This document shows, piece after piece, positions 45,299-56,008 of a stretch of 64,000 nucleotides of DNA. This DNA comes from Dactylonectria macrodidyma. Taxonomy: Eukaryota > Ascomycota > Sordariomycetes > Hypocreales > Nectriaceae. The stretch covers positions 496,001-560,000 of the forward strand of contig JAGMUV010000017.1 in the NCBI GenBank assembly GCA_020744425.1, written 5' to 3'. The notes under the pieces are model-generated. The model was not told where the DNA came from, did no database searches, and worked only from the letters and a program-made list of their open reading frames with translations. How positions within the stretch are numbered: position 1 is the first letter of the stretch; the number at the start of each line of letters is the position of its first letter. The translations under genes and the position numbers were made by a program.

Positions 45299-46381
45299 CC
45301 TAATGAAGCTGATGTGATGTTGTCGGAATTCCGGTTCGAGTAATGATATTGTCGATCCGGTCAAATGAACCCTTAGACAAGAAATAGAATGCGATGTTGA
45401 CAAGGTAAAGATCTTTGCTCAGTAATTATTATTTCACGCATGCGCCTATTTCACACATGCGCCTCCATTCACCACTGCGCCATCCAGACTCCGAGCTAGA
45501 TGCTCAATTGCCGACAAGTCACATTGCAATCGGCAATTGCAAATATTTGACTCCCTCTTTTTGTCTTGGCGCTGTGGAGAAGAGGAGCGGCTATTGAATC
45601 GGCGTCTGCTTTCACCACCCCGCAACCTCGTAGCTCCCACTTGGACCTTGCTTGTTTCAGCTCTAGTCGAGTCGAAAAACGCAAGTAGATCCGGCCAATA
45701 TGAAATCGGGTGACAGAAATGCGGTGTAAGTCATAACGACAGCAACGGACAGAGCTATAATGAAGCCACAGTAGCCGAGGAGAGCTGAAAAGAAATAAGT
45801 AGAATAGGCATCTGCTTAATCAGGTGAAGGTCTTATATACACACTAAAACTACTAAGAAAGTGCGATAAATGCTACTGCGATAGCTAACGGCAAAGGAAA
45901 CAAGGACCATGTTCCTGCCGTATACTATGGGGTAAGTAATCCGGTGTTTTGTGTGATTGCAGAGACTCGGAGCATAAATGCAACGTCACGATTCCGCATA
46001 ACGAGGGGAACATCTAAAGACCAAGTGCATTTCCAAATCAAATGAAGATATAAGGAGGTGCATTACAGTTCCCGCAAACTTGATGCCGTATTGCGTTCTA
46101 CTGTAGTAGGACGTCGTTAAGTGAGGGGTAAATAATTTGTTGTTTCTACCTTTTGGTACCTATTCTTCTGCATGGTGTCAGATATGCTAACTTGGCTACT
46201 AAATAAATGTGGAAGCTGCTCGCCGATGTCATTACAGTGCCATCTCTAAATCTTGAAAGCCGCCATTAGAGTTAGGTTTCTGACACACCCGAGGTCATGC
46301 AAGGTATGTTGTTTTACTCAATTTGCTTGATTTAACAACTACTCCTTTAGCGGTGGTACATTGCCCAAACCTTGCGCGAGG
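45299..46381. other. Intergenic upstream of Zn2Cys6 gene
   Basis: About 1.1 kb, AT-richer from 45690 to 46340, with no convincing gene. It includes the likely promoter of the Zn2Cys6 gene. Confidence 0.45.
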
Positions 46382-46609
46382 TTAGAATACTGAACGAGTC
46401 ATCGCTGGCACCCTTCCGGCCCAAGATTGTCCTTGATCAGTGAAAGACGTAATAAGCCGCTCCCATTCCGCCATCGTGATTTTAAAGTTCGCGCCGTTCT
46501 TTTCTGGGACGACTTCGTCCAATCTGGACCTCGGTACTGCTGGACCCGTATGGCCCGTCACAAATAGTGGCCAATAAACTGCGCCCATGCGTGAACCTCT
46601 GTCAGTCAT
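46382..46609 (-). CDS. Small hypothetical protein, uncertain
   Basis: A 75-codon minus-strand frame starts at the ATG at 46609 (the frame itself opens with TTG at 46711). It has mixed, protein-like composition with no signal peptide and no motif I recognise. It could be a small gene, an exon or chance. Confidence 0.2.
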   Translation of the reverse strand: MTDRGSRMGAVYWPLFVTGHTGPAVPRSRLDEVVPEKNGANFKITMAEWERLITSFTDQGQSWAGRVPAMTRSVF

Positions 46610-46841
46610 TATTTGCCCAGGGAATGACGCAATCTCATTCAGCTTCAAAAATACTAACGCAGCGTCAAATCTGAGCAGAAGTATTAAAAGGCGCGGGAAC
46701 CCCTCTACCAACGGCAGCTAGGCACGAGCTATATGAATAACAAGGTAAGTTATTGAACTATAAGACTACCCACTGTACTTGAGACAGCTATTCTCATCAG
46801 CTAAGGTACCTGGTGCCTAAGTATCGACCCTTTCTCTCACC

Positions 46842-47405
46842 ATGTTTCGAGCTCGACTTGGTCCACTGGCGAGAGCCTCCGCCAATATCCAGGGATCTTA
46901 CCTCAATTCTGGTCTTCGTCATTTCTCCACCTCCCCGGCCTGGCTTCAATCCATCCCCGTCCAAATCTCCGGGCAAGGAGCTGGCACGATACAAACCGTC
47001 TCAGTCAAAGATAAGCCTTATAAGTTCTCTACCGACACCTACACCACACTGGGCGGCAAAGATTCCCACCCTTCACCAGTCGCCTACGCCCTAGCTAGCC
47101 TGAGCTCTTGCAACCAAGTTACTGGCTTCGTGGTTGCAAAGGATCACGGCCTCACTCTGGGTGAGTGGAATGTTGCGGTCGAGGGGCAGCTGCCGACGGC
47201 GGTACTGGTTGGGGGTGAGGAAGGCAACCCGAACTGGGAGAGCGTAAATTTGAAGGTCCGAGTGCAAACCAATGCAACAGGTGGTAACGATGATCCCAAG
47301 TTCAAACACTTTGTTGCTGAGGTTGAGCGGCGGTGCCCGATTACAGCACTCTTCAAGCGCAGCGGGGTGGCATACACCAGTGAATGGGTAAACGAACCTC
47401 TGTAG
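46842..47405 (+). CDS. OsmC/Ohr-family peroxiredoxin-like protein, mitochondrial
   Basis: This single exon encodes 187 residues. The first 30-35 residues are rich in Arg, Ser and Ala without acidic residues (M-F-R-A-R-L-G-P-L-A-R-A), a typical mitochondrial targeting sequence. The remainder fits the OsmC fold; both reactive cysteines are present, Cys90 in L-S-S-C-N-Q-V-T-G and Cys165 in R-R-C-P-I-T. Bacterial family members reduce organic hydroperoxides with thiol cofactors. A mitochondrial detoxification role is inferred. It looks intact. Confidence 0.85.
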   Translation: MFRARLGPLARASANIQGSYLNSGLRHFSTSPAWLQSIPVQISGQGAGTIQTVSVKDKPYKFSTDTYTTLGGKDSHPSPVAYALASLSSCNQVTGFVVAKDHGLTLGEWNVAVEGQLPTAVLVGGEEGNPNWESVNLKVRVQTNATGGNDDPKFKHFVAEVERRCPITALFKRSGVAYTSEWVNEPL

Positions 47406-47706
47406 TGCAGTGGAGTTTGATGATGTTGGAATCAATTTCGGTACGGACCGTTTTTCAACGTTTTTGGACGGGGGGAAGTAGACGAGGCTAGAGTGTTGAA
47501 TGACCTGGATTATGAATTACTGATTTTCGATGGTGACGCGCCCCAAAGGGAACACACAAACCCAGGAGATGGGAATCCGGTCTGTTGCCGCTAGCGGCAA
47601 CAGGATCTCAGAGAGAAAGAGAGGTCGGGCCGGCTAGGAACAGCTGCACATAAGTAGCGAGTATAAACCTCAACCCAGCATTTAGATGAATGTTCTGGAG
47701 CAAATC
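47406..47706. other. Intergenic between convergent OsmC and GNAT genes
   Basis: A 301-bp gap between convergent genes. It contains a 22-bp perfect palindrome (annotated separately) and a CCGGCTAG word near 47630. No gene. Confidence 0.55.
47582..47603. repeat. Perfect 22-bp palindrome
   Basis: The half CTGTTGCCGCT is followed directly by its exact reverse complement, with no spacer. It lies 177 bp downstream of the OsmC stop and about 100 bp from the end of the GNAT gene. It could form a cruciform or RNA hairpin in either 3' UTR, or act as a site for a dimeric protein. Confidence 0.7.
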
Positions 47707-48294
47707 TCATATATCTAGGATCTTGTAGAAAAAGGAGCAGTCATGCAAATCTCCCGTAGCACTCTCCGCATATCGCGGGCAAATGCCCCATTCTGTATAC
47801 CCAAGCTTCAAGTAAAATCCTCGTGCGGGAGTCTCTGTAGCGGTATCCAGCAGCACCATCGTTTTGCCCAACTTGTCAAACGCATACCTCTCTGCCATCT
47901 CCATGAGTCTCTTGCCCAGCCCGTTGCCTCGCTCTTCTCCAGCGACCAGCAGTTTGCCGACCTCGACCTTGTGCGCGTGTGTCTCCTTAGGGTGAGTCAC
48001 TAGTTGAATTGTCCCGACTGCATCCGAGCCCCGGGATAAAACAAACAGCGTGGTGGAGGGCTGAGCGCCGAAGAGGTTGGCGGGTAGTGACTCCCAATAT
48101 GCCGTCGCTTTAGCTTCGGAAAGAGGTGCGCGGAAGCCGATGGATGACGATGCTGGATCGATATTGACGCAGGATTGTAGTAGTCGAACTAGAGAGGGGA
48201 TCCATTGATGCAACTCTTCTGCGCAGCTCACATGGCGAATGGTGAAACTTTCTAATGTGTCATTGCCTCTAGATTCGGTCATCCTGTCCGTCAT
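47707..48294 (-). CDS. GNAT-family N-acetyltransferase
   Basis: This single-exon minus-strand gene encodes 195 residues from the ATG at 48294 (the frame opens earlier with TTG). The acetyl-CoA-binding motif A is clear (G-K-L-L-V-A-G-E-E-R-G-N-G-L-G-K-R-L-M), preceded by the T-I-Q-L-V strand and followed by L-D-T-A-T-E-T-P-A-R-G-F-Y-L-K-L-G-Y. Such enzymes acetylate amines or protein N-termini; the acceptor is unknown. The epimerase-like gene lies upstream on the same strand, 427 bp away, so co-function on an amino acid is conceivable but not shown. Confidence 0.88.
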   Translation of the reverse strand: MTDRMTESRGNDTLESFTIRHVSCAEELHQWIPSLVRLLQSCVNIDPASSSIGFRAPLSEAKATAYWESLPANLFGAQPSTTLFVLSRGSDAVGTIQLVTHPKETHAHKVEVGKLLVAGEERGNGLGKRLMEMAERYAFDKLGKTMVLLDTATETPARGFYLKLGYTEWGICPRYAESATGDLHDCSFFYKILDI

Positions 48295-48721
48295 GTAGTG
48301 GAGCGACTTGCACAAAGTAGAAACTGGATATTCGTTTAGGTTCGTGGTTTGTTAAGAAAGTCGAATCCAGTGAGAAGGCATGCCACTTTGTTGATAGTCT
48401 GGGCATGTGTGACTCAGTGGGACGGCATGAGGCTTTAGATAAGTCAGTTCGACCTCACTTACGTAATTCCAATGGCCATCAACTGATAAGCGTAATTCAA
48501 CATTATCTGCTCCATGACCTAAATATAGACAAAAATATGCGTTCTTTGCCACTAAGAGCTCGGCGTCTCAACTGGATATACACTCTCCTAGATGTCATAG
48601 AACGCGACATGCCCAGCTTAACATGGCTTCCTCCAGCTCGCATGACTTGTTCTCCTCATATTTAAGCGACAATTTAATCATAATTGGACTTACAGCATCG
48701 GAGCCGACGGTTTCATTAAGT
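48295..48721. other. Intergenic between GNAT and epimerase-like genes
   Basis: About 430 bp, presumably the GNAT promoter. No motif or gene was recognised. Confidence 0.5.
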
Positions 48722-49576
48722 CTAAGAGTTCAACAGGTGATCTAGCCATATACCCCTGAAGCTATGTGTCACAGGGCCTTTCAGCAGCACACCTCCGACG
48801 CCATCCCAACTAACGGTGACGCTTCCCCCATCACATTCGACCTCAACTGTATTTCCTAACAAACCACGCCGGATTCCATTGACAGCCGCACCGCATGAAC
48901 ATGATCCTGAGCCTAATGGAACTCCGCCTCCGCGTTCCCATATTCTCAGTCGAATGTGGGAGGAGCTCAGGACTTGGACGAAGTGAACATTGGTCTTTTC
49001 CGGGAAAATGGAATGAGTCTCAATGGGCGGTCCGTCTGTCTCAACTGATACAGCTGCCAAGTCGTCGACGAAGAAGGTGCAATGCGGGTTTCCCATGTTG
49101 CACGCCGCCGGATCTCCGGGCAAAGGTAATCTGAGCGTATCTAAGTGGTGGGAAGTTGGGATATGGCGCCAGTCAGTGAGTGGGGACCCCATATCAATCG
49201 ATATCAGCCCATCCAGTTCCCTCAAGCATCGTAAGAGTCCACGCTTCGTTCTGAGGACCACCGACGCCGAGTCAGTTTCGAGCATGCACTTCCGAGCCAC
49301 GCCGCGCGTGGCACTGCCGCAGGCATCCAATGTTGAACCATCTGGGTTCCAGAACGTTAGGAAAGCCGTTGCGTCTTCGCAATCTGACATGACTGCGAGC
49401 TGGTTGAACCCCACCCCGCAATTCCGGTCTCCAAACCGCCTCGCAACATGCTGATCGATTGTGCTTTCCCGGCCGCGCATGTCGATGATGACACAATCAT
49501 CTCCGTTTGCGTGCATCTTTTCAAATACTATTTCCGACATTTCAAAGCCTAGAGGGACAATCCCAATCTTGGTCAT
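48722..49576 (-). CDS. Diaminopimelate-epimerase-like protein
   Basis: This single-exon minus-strand gene encodes 284 residues from the ATG at 49576; the ATG at 49540 gives 272 and a DapF-like start. The frame itself opens earlier with TTG. DapF-fold hallmarks occur in order: K-M-H-A-N-G-D-D, N-C-G-V-G-F-N-Q, D-A-C-G-S-A-T-R with Cys86, M-G-N-P-H-C-T-F-F-V, and T-N-V-H-F-V-Q-V. W-E-R-G-G-G and the mirror motif follow. In that last motif, L-G-S-G-S-C-S-C at about 221-228, the second catalytic Cys of A-C-G-T-G is Ser223. Fungi make lysine by the alpha-aminoadipate route and do not need DapF, so the gene is probably an isomerase or racemase of other substrate, perhaps acquired from bacteria. The lack of introns agrees with that but does not prove it. 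Confidence 0.8.
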   Translation of the reverse strand: MTKIGIVPLGFEMSEIVFEKMHANGDDCVIIDMRGRESTIDQHVARRFGDRNCGVGFNQLAVMSDCEDATAFLTFWNPDGSTLDACGSATRGVARKCMLETDSASVVLRTKRGLLRCLRELDGLISIDMGSPLTDWRHIPTSHHLDTLRLPLPGDPAACNMGNPHCTFFVDDLAAVSVETDGPPIETHSIFPEKTNVHFVQVLSSSHIRLRIWERGGGVPLGSGSCSCGAAVNGIRRGLLGNTVEVECDGGSVTVSWDGVGGVLLKGPVTHSFRGIWLDHLLNS

Positions 49577-49914
49577 TGCATTTGCAGTCCAGCGTATGCT
49601 ATCGTTGATGCTAGTGCAGCAGCGCTCCTTATAGCCTGTCCTTCTGTTATCGGTCACACTCAACTATGCCTCGCCGATACCGCGCTAAGTGAGTGACTCA
49701 ACTAACAGCACCGAGCACGCGAACGCATACTCATACCTTTTACACAGCTTACTGGTGGAAAACTGCGAGGCAGGCCCATACTACGGCGGTTCGAATTCCG
49801 CGTTATGTGGGTCGAAAGGGCACCTGATTGATTAGCCAAATAGTGACTGTATTACGTACCAGCAGTTGCTAGATCCGATTCATTCGAGTCTATCAATAAG
49901 TATATCATTTTGTG

Positions 49915-49945
49915 TCCACTCCATCGAGGGCGAGTTGTTACCGCG
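49915..49945 (+). repeat. 31-nt dispersed repeat, copy 1
   Basis: TCCACTCCATCGAGGGCGAG and the following 11 bases match 63411-63441 at 28 of 31 positions, in the same orientation. All three differences are transitions. Both copies lie in gene-free AT-rich DNA, suggesting remnants of one mobile or duplicated element. Confidence 0.6.
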
Positions 49946-50070
49946 GTATGGCGATGACGTGGTAAAGATAACCGAAATTATTTAACGTCTTGGTTTGGCT
50001 TTCACATGTCGAGGGAATTAGATTTATTCGCGACTCGCTATATTGGTCTCAACCCATCCACTATCAAGCT

Positions 50071-50125
50071 TGCTCCCAATTTACTCAAACTTGGAGTGGA
50101 CGCAGCACACCGAGACAGATGTACA
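50071..50125 (+). pseudogene. Relic of an ankyrin-gene paralogue
   Basis: About 45 of 55 bases match the ankyrin gene at 53159-53213, including two exact runs of 13-14 nt. In frame it encodes L-A-P-N-L-L-K-L-G-V-D-A-A-H-R-D-R-C, against L-A-P-L-L-L-K-L-G-A-D-P-T-H-R-D-R-C in the intact gene. Similarity fades on both sides and a stop follows about 40 nt later. It is probably a fragment of a lost tandem copy. Confidence 0.65.
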
Positions 50126-50658
50126 TTTTCCAAAAGAAATATAACGGACGTTTGTTTAAAAAGGTAAAGGTCTTTGGAAGTTTGTTAAAAATCACTCACA
50201 AAAGTTAACAAAAGTTACTATAATGGCTATTAAATGAGAAAAGAAAAGCACTTTTAACCTAAATGTAGTAGCATTAAAGATCATGTTAGCTAAGATGGAG
50301 TTGATCTTCGCTAAAAATCACGATCGCTCTAGGCGTGGAATCTAATTTCGTCGTGAAGTGTCTCAATACACGAAGGCGAACCAACTGTAATCATGCCTAA
50401 GGCGAGGGAGCCCAATCTTAGTAGCATGATGCAACCTTACCCGAGGTCAACCAAGAAATGCAAGACGCCACACCAGGAGAGTCTCTTCAAGCATGCTGTC
50501 CACTTATCAGCCTCCGCCTCACCTTGCATGCATGATTACGTGGCATGTCAGCCGAGGCGCACAGTGAGGCTCCCAAAGCCTGATATCGCTCATCCATATC
50601 CGCTCTCATCTCTTGGGCCCTCATCATTCACTCTTCATCATTCGCGCCTGCTACGATC

Positions 50659-53600
50659 ATGGCCGAGGCATTTGGCATCGCCGCTGGCGTGGCGGGATTT
50701 GTTTCGCTCTTCGTCCAGATCAACAGCGGCATCGAAACGCTACGCGACATTCGCAAACAAAAAGATGGAGCCCCAAAAGAACTACAAAGCCTCACGCAAG
50801 AGCTTCAGTTTCTCGCTGACATCATGCAGAGAGTTATTCAGAGTACTCCTTCCCATGATGCATCCGCTTTGCAGCATTGTCAGACGAGCTGTGATGAGGT
50901 AGTCGTTCTCCTTAGCAGCCTTGAGAAGAAGTTTTTCGCTACATCGAAAGAACATGGTCCAAAAAAGTTCATCAAGATATTAGCCTTTCGTCAATGGAAA
51001 GAGGCAGTCGACAATTTGCATCGTTGTATACAAGCAGCAAAGATAAATCTCACCTTGTCAGTATTTGTTTCGCGGTACCTTCTAAGCTCAACTTTAGCTC
51101 ATACAACCTAGAATCTGCGTCCTACGCTCAAACACTCAGGTTGAAGAGCTTGCATTAGTCAACAGGATACACCTGTCTCATGCTAGACCGGCTGAGCCTA
51201 AGGATGACGGCCTGATCCTGGACAATGTTCCTACATCGTCGGAATCATCTGTTCCGTTGACATCCACGGTCTCGCAAAATAGCGATGTCAAAGGAACCTC
51301 AACTTCCCGATTCCTGAACCCAAGCCAGCATCGAAATTGCTCAATAAGGCAATGTTCCTGTTCATGTCACCGCACAACAAAAGTCTCTGGGCGGTTTTGG
51401 GCACTTCAATACACTCCCTTAGGTGCCTTCCGAGAACCCTGCGACAACAAATCATGCACAGGAACATGCTACGGCATAAGCCTAAGGGCGGCATTTTCCC
51501 GCTATGGTATTCGATGGGCGACCATCCTTGCATTTCATCTCCTCAACGAGGAGGGAAAGGTTTTTTTTCGTCCAGTTCTTGGATTCCAGCGTGTTGTACC
51601 ATACACATCTCCGGGGTTTGAGCTACTGTGGAAGGTAAACTGGGAAAGCTTTTCCGCTGAAGATGCCCAAGCGCAGCTTTCGATCCTTGCTCGAAATGAT
51701 TCATCGTTCACACGTCATGTGAACCCGGCTGGAATAGGTTACCTCGAGGTATGCTTCTTCTAGCACATTTTTTTATCTTCGTTAATAAGAGGGTCAGGAC
51801 TTCATGCAGAATTTACCCAGCTGCCATTTATTCAGATGGATTGACATTGACGAATTAGTCAATTTCATCGAGTTCCTCTCAGATGAACTTAAGTTGCTTT
51901 CGTTTAGCAGCCCAGAAATGTCAGTAATATTAATCAAAAACTGCCGTCATGAAACTATCATTAACGCGGCAGAGAAATAGCATTATGGGATCATGTGCCT
52001 CGATACTAGATCCTCATCCCCGTGACAAGGTTTTGGATGTCCTTTTAGCCAGTGGCTTAGAGCCAACTGAGGTTGGAGCAACCTTTGCCAAATATGCTGA
52101 TGAAGTTGCCTTCGGTCCTTCCGATGACTTGCACGTTGGGTTCTTTCGAAAACTATGTTCTTATGATCAAGGTAAGAACCCGCAGATTGAGACAACTACT
52201 CTCGATACTTACATAATATAGAGTTTGCTGGTATGTCGAATCTCCACGAAGCTGCTGTTTCAGGTTCCATTGAATCTGCCAAGCGAATGATGGACTGTTC
52301 GACCAACGATGTAGAGAATCCCTTGGGCCAGACACCGATGCACCTCGCTGTGCAAAACCCCCTGCTGCTCAAGGCTCTAATTGACCATGGTTACGACATT
52401 AACGCTTTAGACGACAACGGTTTTCCTCCTCTGGCGTATGCATGCAAGTTCAATCAGAAGGACTCGGTTCTTGCCTTGCTGGAAGCAGGTGCAGACCATG
52501 TTGTTCCCTTCGATGGCGATCTGACGGCTCTGAATTGCTTCGATTTCGCTCTGTACGCAGACTTTTGGGACCTCTTAACCTTTGCGATTGAAGCGCTGGG
52601 AAAACTCGAAAGCGAGCAAGTTGTTCAGAATCTTTGCCTCGAGGGGATAAAAAGATTGCTCTACCGGGAGCCTAGCAACACCACTATTGGCCAATTTCCT
52701 GAAAGGCGCGCTCTTCTCAGCCGACTCCTTGCCACATTAGACGATCAGTTCTTGGGCCGCCATGCTTATCCCGACTTGATCTCTCATCTGCGAAGACCTG
52801 AAGATGTACAGCTGTTAGTGAAGCACAGTTTCGGCGTTGCCACTCACCAGGACCACCTGGGCCGCAATGCTCTCTCTCTCGTTCAACGCCTCTACTACGC
52901 CTCTTCTCCAGAATTGCTAGAAGGCTTGATAGAATATGGCGTGGACGTCAACCATGTAGACAAACTTTTTCAAACTCCGCTCCGCTACATACTCTCAGTG
53001 CCGACACACTCGCATCAAAGATATGCTTCCACCTTCCCCCGAGCAACGAGTGACGAAGAAGGCACTCGTCTATTTCGAAAGCAAGCAAGTGACGAACTAC
53101 ATCACGATGAACGTAATTCACGACGGTATGCCTCGATGCAAGGGAATTTGTTCGAGCTTGCTCCACTTTTGCTCAAACTTGGAGCGGACCCAACCCACCG
53201 AGACAGATGCAGATGCTCCTGTGGCCCACAGGGGTGTTTGCCGACAGCAGGAATTAATGTCACTGGGCTTTTGGGGCATGCATCATCCGAATTTGTCCCT
53301 CCCTTAGTTGCTTTGGAGTTCCTTCATACTCTAACAGAGCATAAGGGCGTCACGGTCGCCAAGCATGTGCTCGTCTCCTTCATCCGCAGAGTTAAGCATA
53401 GCCAAATGGACATGACGCATGTGTGTTGCTGCCGAAATCCAAATCTGAAAACTGATCATAGGGGTCGGCCTTTATTCGATTGGCCTCTTAATGACGAGGA
53501 CACCGATGAGATCCTGGAAGAAGAGTCTGATTTCATCGAGATCTTAGATCGCGAAATGGACCAACTAGCACACCATGGTTACAGGCGTTTAATGCAACAG

Positions 53601-54150
53601 TGGTTTCTCCAGGTCGGTGAACTCCTAGAAGCATATCTTGCTAATACAAGTCAGATCGCAAAAGTTTTCATTCCAAGACGTGTAAGTGTCTCTAATCTTC
53701 ACACAAACTACAATCATCATGACCGGTTGCTGTACACATATGGCTAACGAGCTCTACTAGTACAAGATTGTTCCAGACTATGAGCAAGATCGGTATGTTT
53801 CATCATTAGATGAAGCTTTCTTCCATGACCCTGTTTTGGAAGTTTCAAAGCATATCGCATACTACATCAAGCGTTTAGACGAGCTTTATTTCCAGAAATA
53901 CTACTATGGGTATTACACGTCTCAATTAGACAAGTATGAGAAACAACAGCAATATGCTAGGAGATGTGGCTGGCTACATGAACTGTTACGAGCACTGGAC
54001 TTGTCACCTGAAATAGTGGTCAAGGCACTACGAGAAGTTGGGCATAAATACACGCAGCAAGGAGAGACTTTCGACATTGAAGGGGCTGTTGATCGTTTCA
54101 TGAATGGGGCGAACCATGGCGAGCTCTGGGTGTTAGGGGACGATTCTTGA
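50659..54150 (+). CDS. Large ankyrin-repeat protein with STAND-type N-terminal domain
   Basis: Six exons (50659-51056, 51112-51748, 51798-51923, 51973-52171, 52222-53681, 53761-54150) join in frame to 1069 residues. The first donor (GTCAGT at 51057) is weaker and rests on frame continuity. Residues 1-130 match the fungal N-terminal helical domain of STAND/PigL-type proteins (A-E-A-F-G-I-A-A-G-V-A-G-F-V-S-L). A Cys-rich C-S-I-R-Q-C-S-C-S-C-H block follows near 205-220. Ankyrin repeats run about 460-780 (T-P-M-H-L-A-V, P-P-L-A-Y-A-C, L-L-E-A-G-A-D). The C-terminal 290 residues are helical and without an assigned domain. No NACHT or NB-ARC P-loop is visible, so it is an NLR-like scaffold lacking the nucleotide switch. 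A role in recognition is inferred from family company only. Confidence 0.82.
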
Positions 54151-56000
54151 GGATGAAGTTGAACCCTATTTTGTCTTAGTAATTTGGCATCTTGGAGGGC
54201 GGTTAGGGACGCTTCGACATATATCTTCTCAAGTCTACTTTGCTTACATGATGCTTTTTAACCGAGTTCCTTCAGCAGCTGTCCAATTTTGATAGGTTTT
54301 GCAAATGTTGTGAGACGGTGTTCGTTTTCTAGTCAGTCACGTAAAACCTGTGCGCTAAGTCACTCGCACGCGCTCCTAGACCCTCACTACCATATCTAAT
54401 CTCCCATATATCGGACAGCCGACGAAAATCCTCATCCAGTATATGCCACTCTACTCTGATGGTGATTCGATTCTAGGACGTAACGGTCAAGGCGTCTGGT
54501 GACCAGAAGACAAAGCATCAAGCGATATCGTTGACTCACGTCGTCAGATTTGCATAAACTCAAACCTATCGCTTGAAGGACTCGATTCGATCTCTCCCTC
54601 GATATTCTAGAATAGTTTTCTGGATCTTGCGAAGTCTCGTTGCAAGTAATCTTGTTCGAAGTATTTTCATAGTTGCACTCAAGTGTGCTTCAACTTGGGA
54701 CGGACTAAATGATGTCTAGAATGATGAGAATGACATCACCATATTCCTTTTCTCCACGCCGAGCCGAAGCAATCCATTAATGAAAAATTTGCTGGGCAAG
54801 GCTGGTCAGCAGACGAACTAATGATCGTATTCTCAGTGTTGTGCATTTATGACCTCTCGACGCGGATGAAGCACTGCAGCGGGGACTGAGAGTATTGCTT
54901 GCATTCACTGAAATAGCACTATATTGGCTTTGAAGATGTATCTTCTTCGCGGCCAGGTTTCATTCAAACACAGACTACTTTTTCAGCGAGAACTCAAGGT
55001 GATTGTTAAACCCCCCCTCCCCTCCCCGGTGTTTGGTTTTCACTCGCCAACAAATGGTAAGTAGGTGAGGCGGATGCTTCATCTTCGCAATGCCGCTGTC
55101 TGAGCTAGCAGGTCTCGAAGGATCTACACTATGCAGAGCAAGGTGAGGATCCGTATTTCAGTGCGCATAATTATGGGCCAGCAATACTAAATTTTGGAGA
55201 CTCTCATCCCTTCATCGCGGATTTGGATCGGACACGAGAATCAACTCCAGGCGGTCGGGATCTCATCTAAAGGATAATGCCACAGCTACATCCGGATGTT
55301 TTTTTTTTTGTTTTTAGATATAGTATGTGAAAGTTGTCGAGAAGAGATCGACCGGTAGGAGCAATATGGGATGGTGCGACAGATGTAGATATATCTCAGA
55401 TCCACGGGGATTGTCGGGAGATTGGAATAGGTAAGCGACGGCCAGAAGCTAGAGGTGGTCAGCGGTGACGCAGTTGTGGCACGCGAGAATGTGGCACAGT
55501 TGGGAACTCGAGACCTGTTTTACCTAGGCTCAGGTATGTACCTGTGGCTCTTGGGCTATGCGGTGGATTGTTAGAGATCAACACGGATGCCTCGTCAAAG
55601 TTAGCCATTGTCGCCACCAGCTTCGACTGCATCAGCAACACCATAGCGCGATGTTGCCATGTCCGTCAGTGCATTCGCAAAGCGTGCGCACTCACTCGCA
55701 CTCACTCGGAGCCTCGGAAGCAATCTGTCGATGATTTTGGGTGCGGTGAAATGGTTGCTCGGAGACAGCGAACGTGCATGTATTTGATTTGGGCGTGAAA
55801 TCTGATGGATGACGATGCCAAGCGACCGACCAAAGGCACGTTTTGTCCTCCAATTGACATCATGGTTCGATTTTGTGTCGCACGCGGCGTTCGAGTCGAG
55901 TTCTGGCCCGTCCACGTTTTGCAATAATTTTCTGGGCTAACGGAAAGCCCGAGGTGGGATTTTTCGCATAGCAGAGCTATTGTAGACGTGTAGTGTCGAG

Positions 56001-56008
56001 CACGTGGG
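56001..56008 (+). promoter_or_regulatory. PHO4/NUC-1-type site CACGTGGG
   Basis: CACGTGGG is the high-affinity core bound by yeast Pho4, and CACGTG by Neurospora NUC-1, the activators of phosphate-starvation genes. It lies 1.4 kb upstream of the symporter start codon. Function is inferred from the downstream gene. Confidence 0.5.

Larger units (their letters stand above)
49577..50658. other. Intergenic with ankyrin relic
   Basis: About 1.1 kb between divergent genes, AT-rich in 49860-50340. It contains a 31-nt word shared with 63411-63441 and a 55-nt relic of the downstream ankyrin gene. No intact gene. Confidence 0.55.

Noticed and set aside
49780..49825. tRNA-like GGTTCGAATTCC word (B-box resemblance)
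   Set aside because: The loop has one extra base, no matching A box or full cloverleaf could be folded, and acceptor-stem pairing is imperfect.
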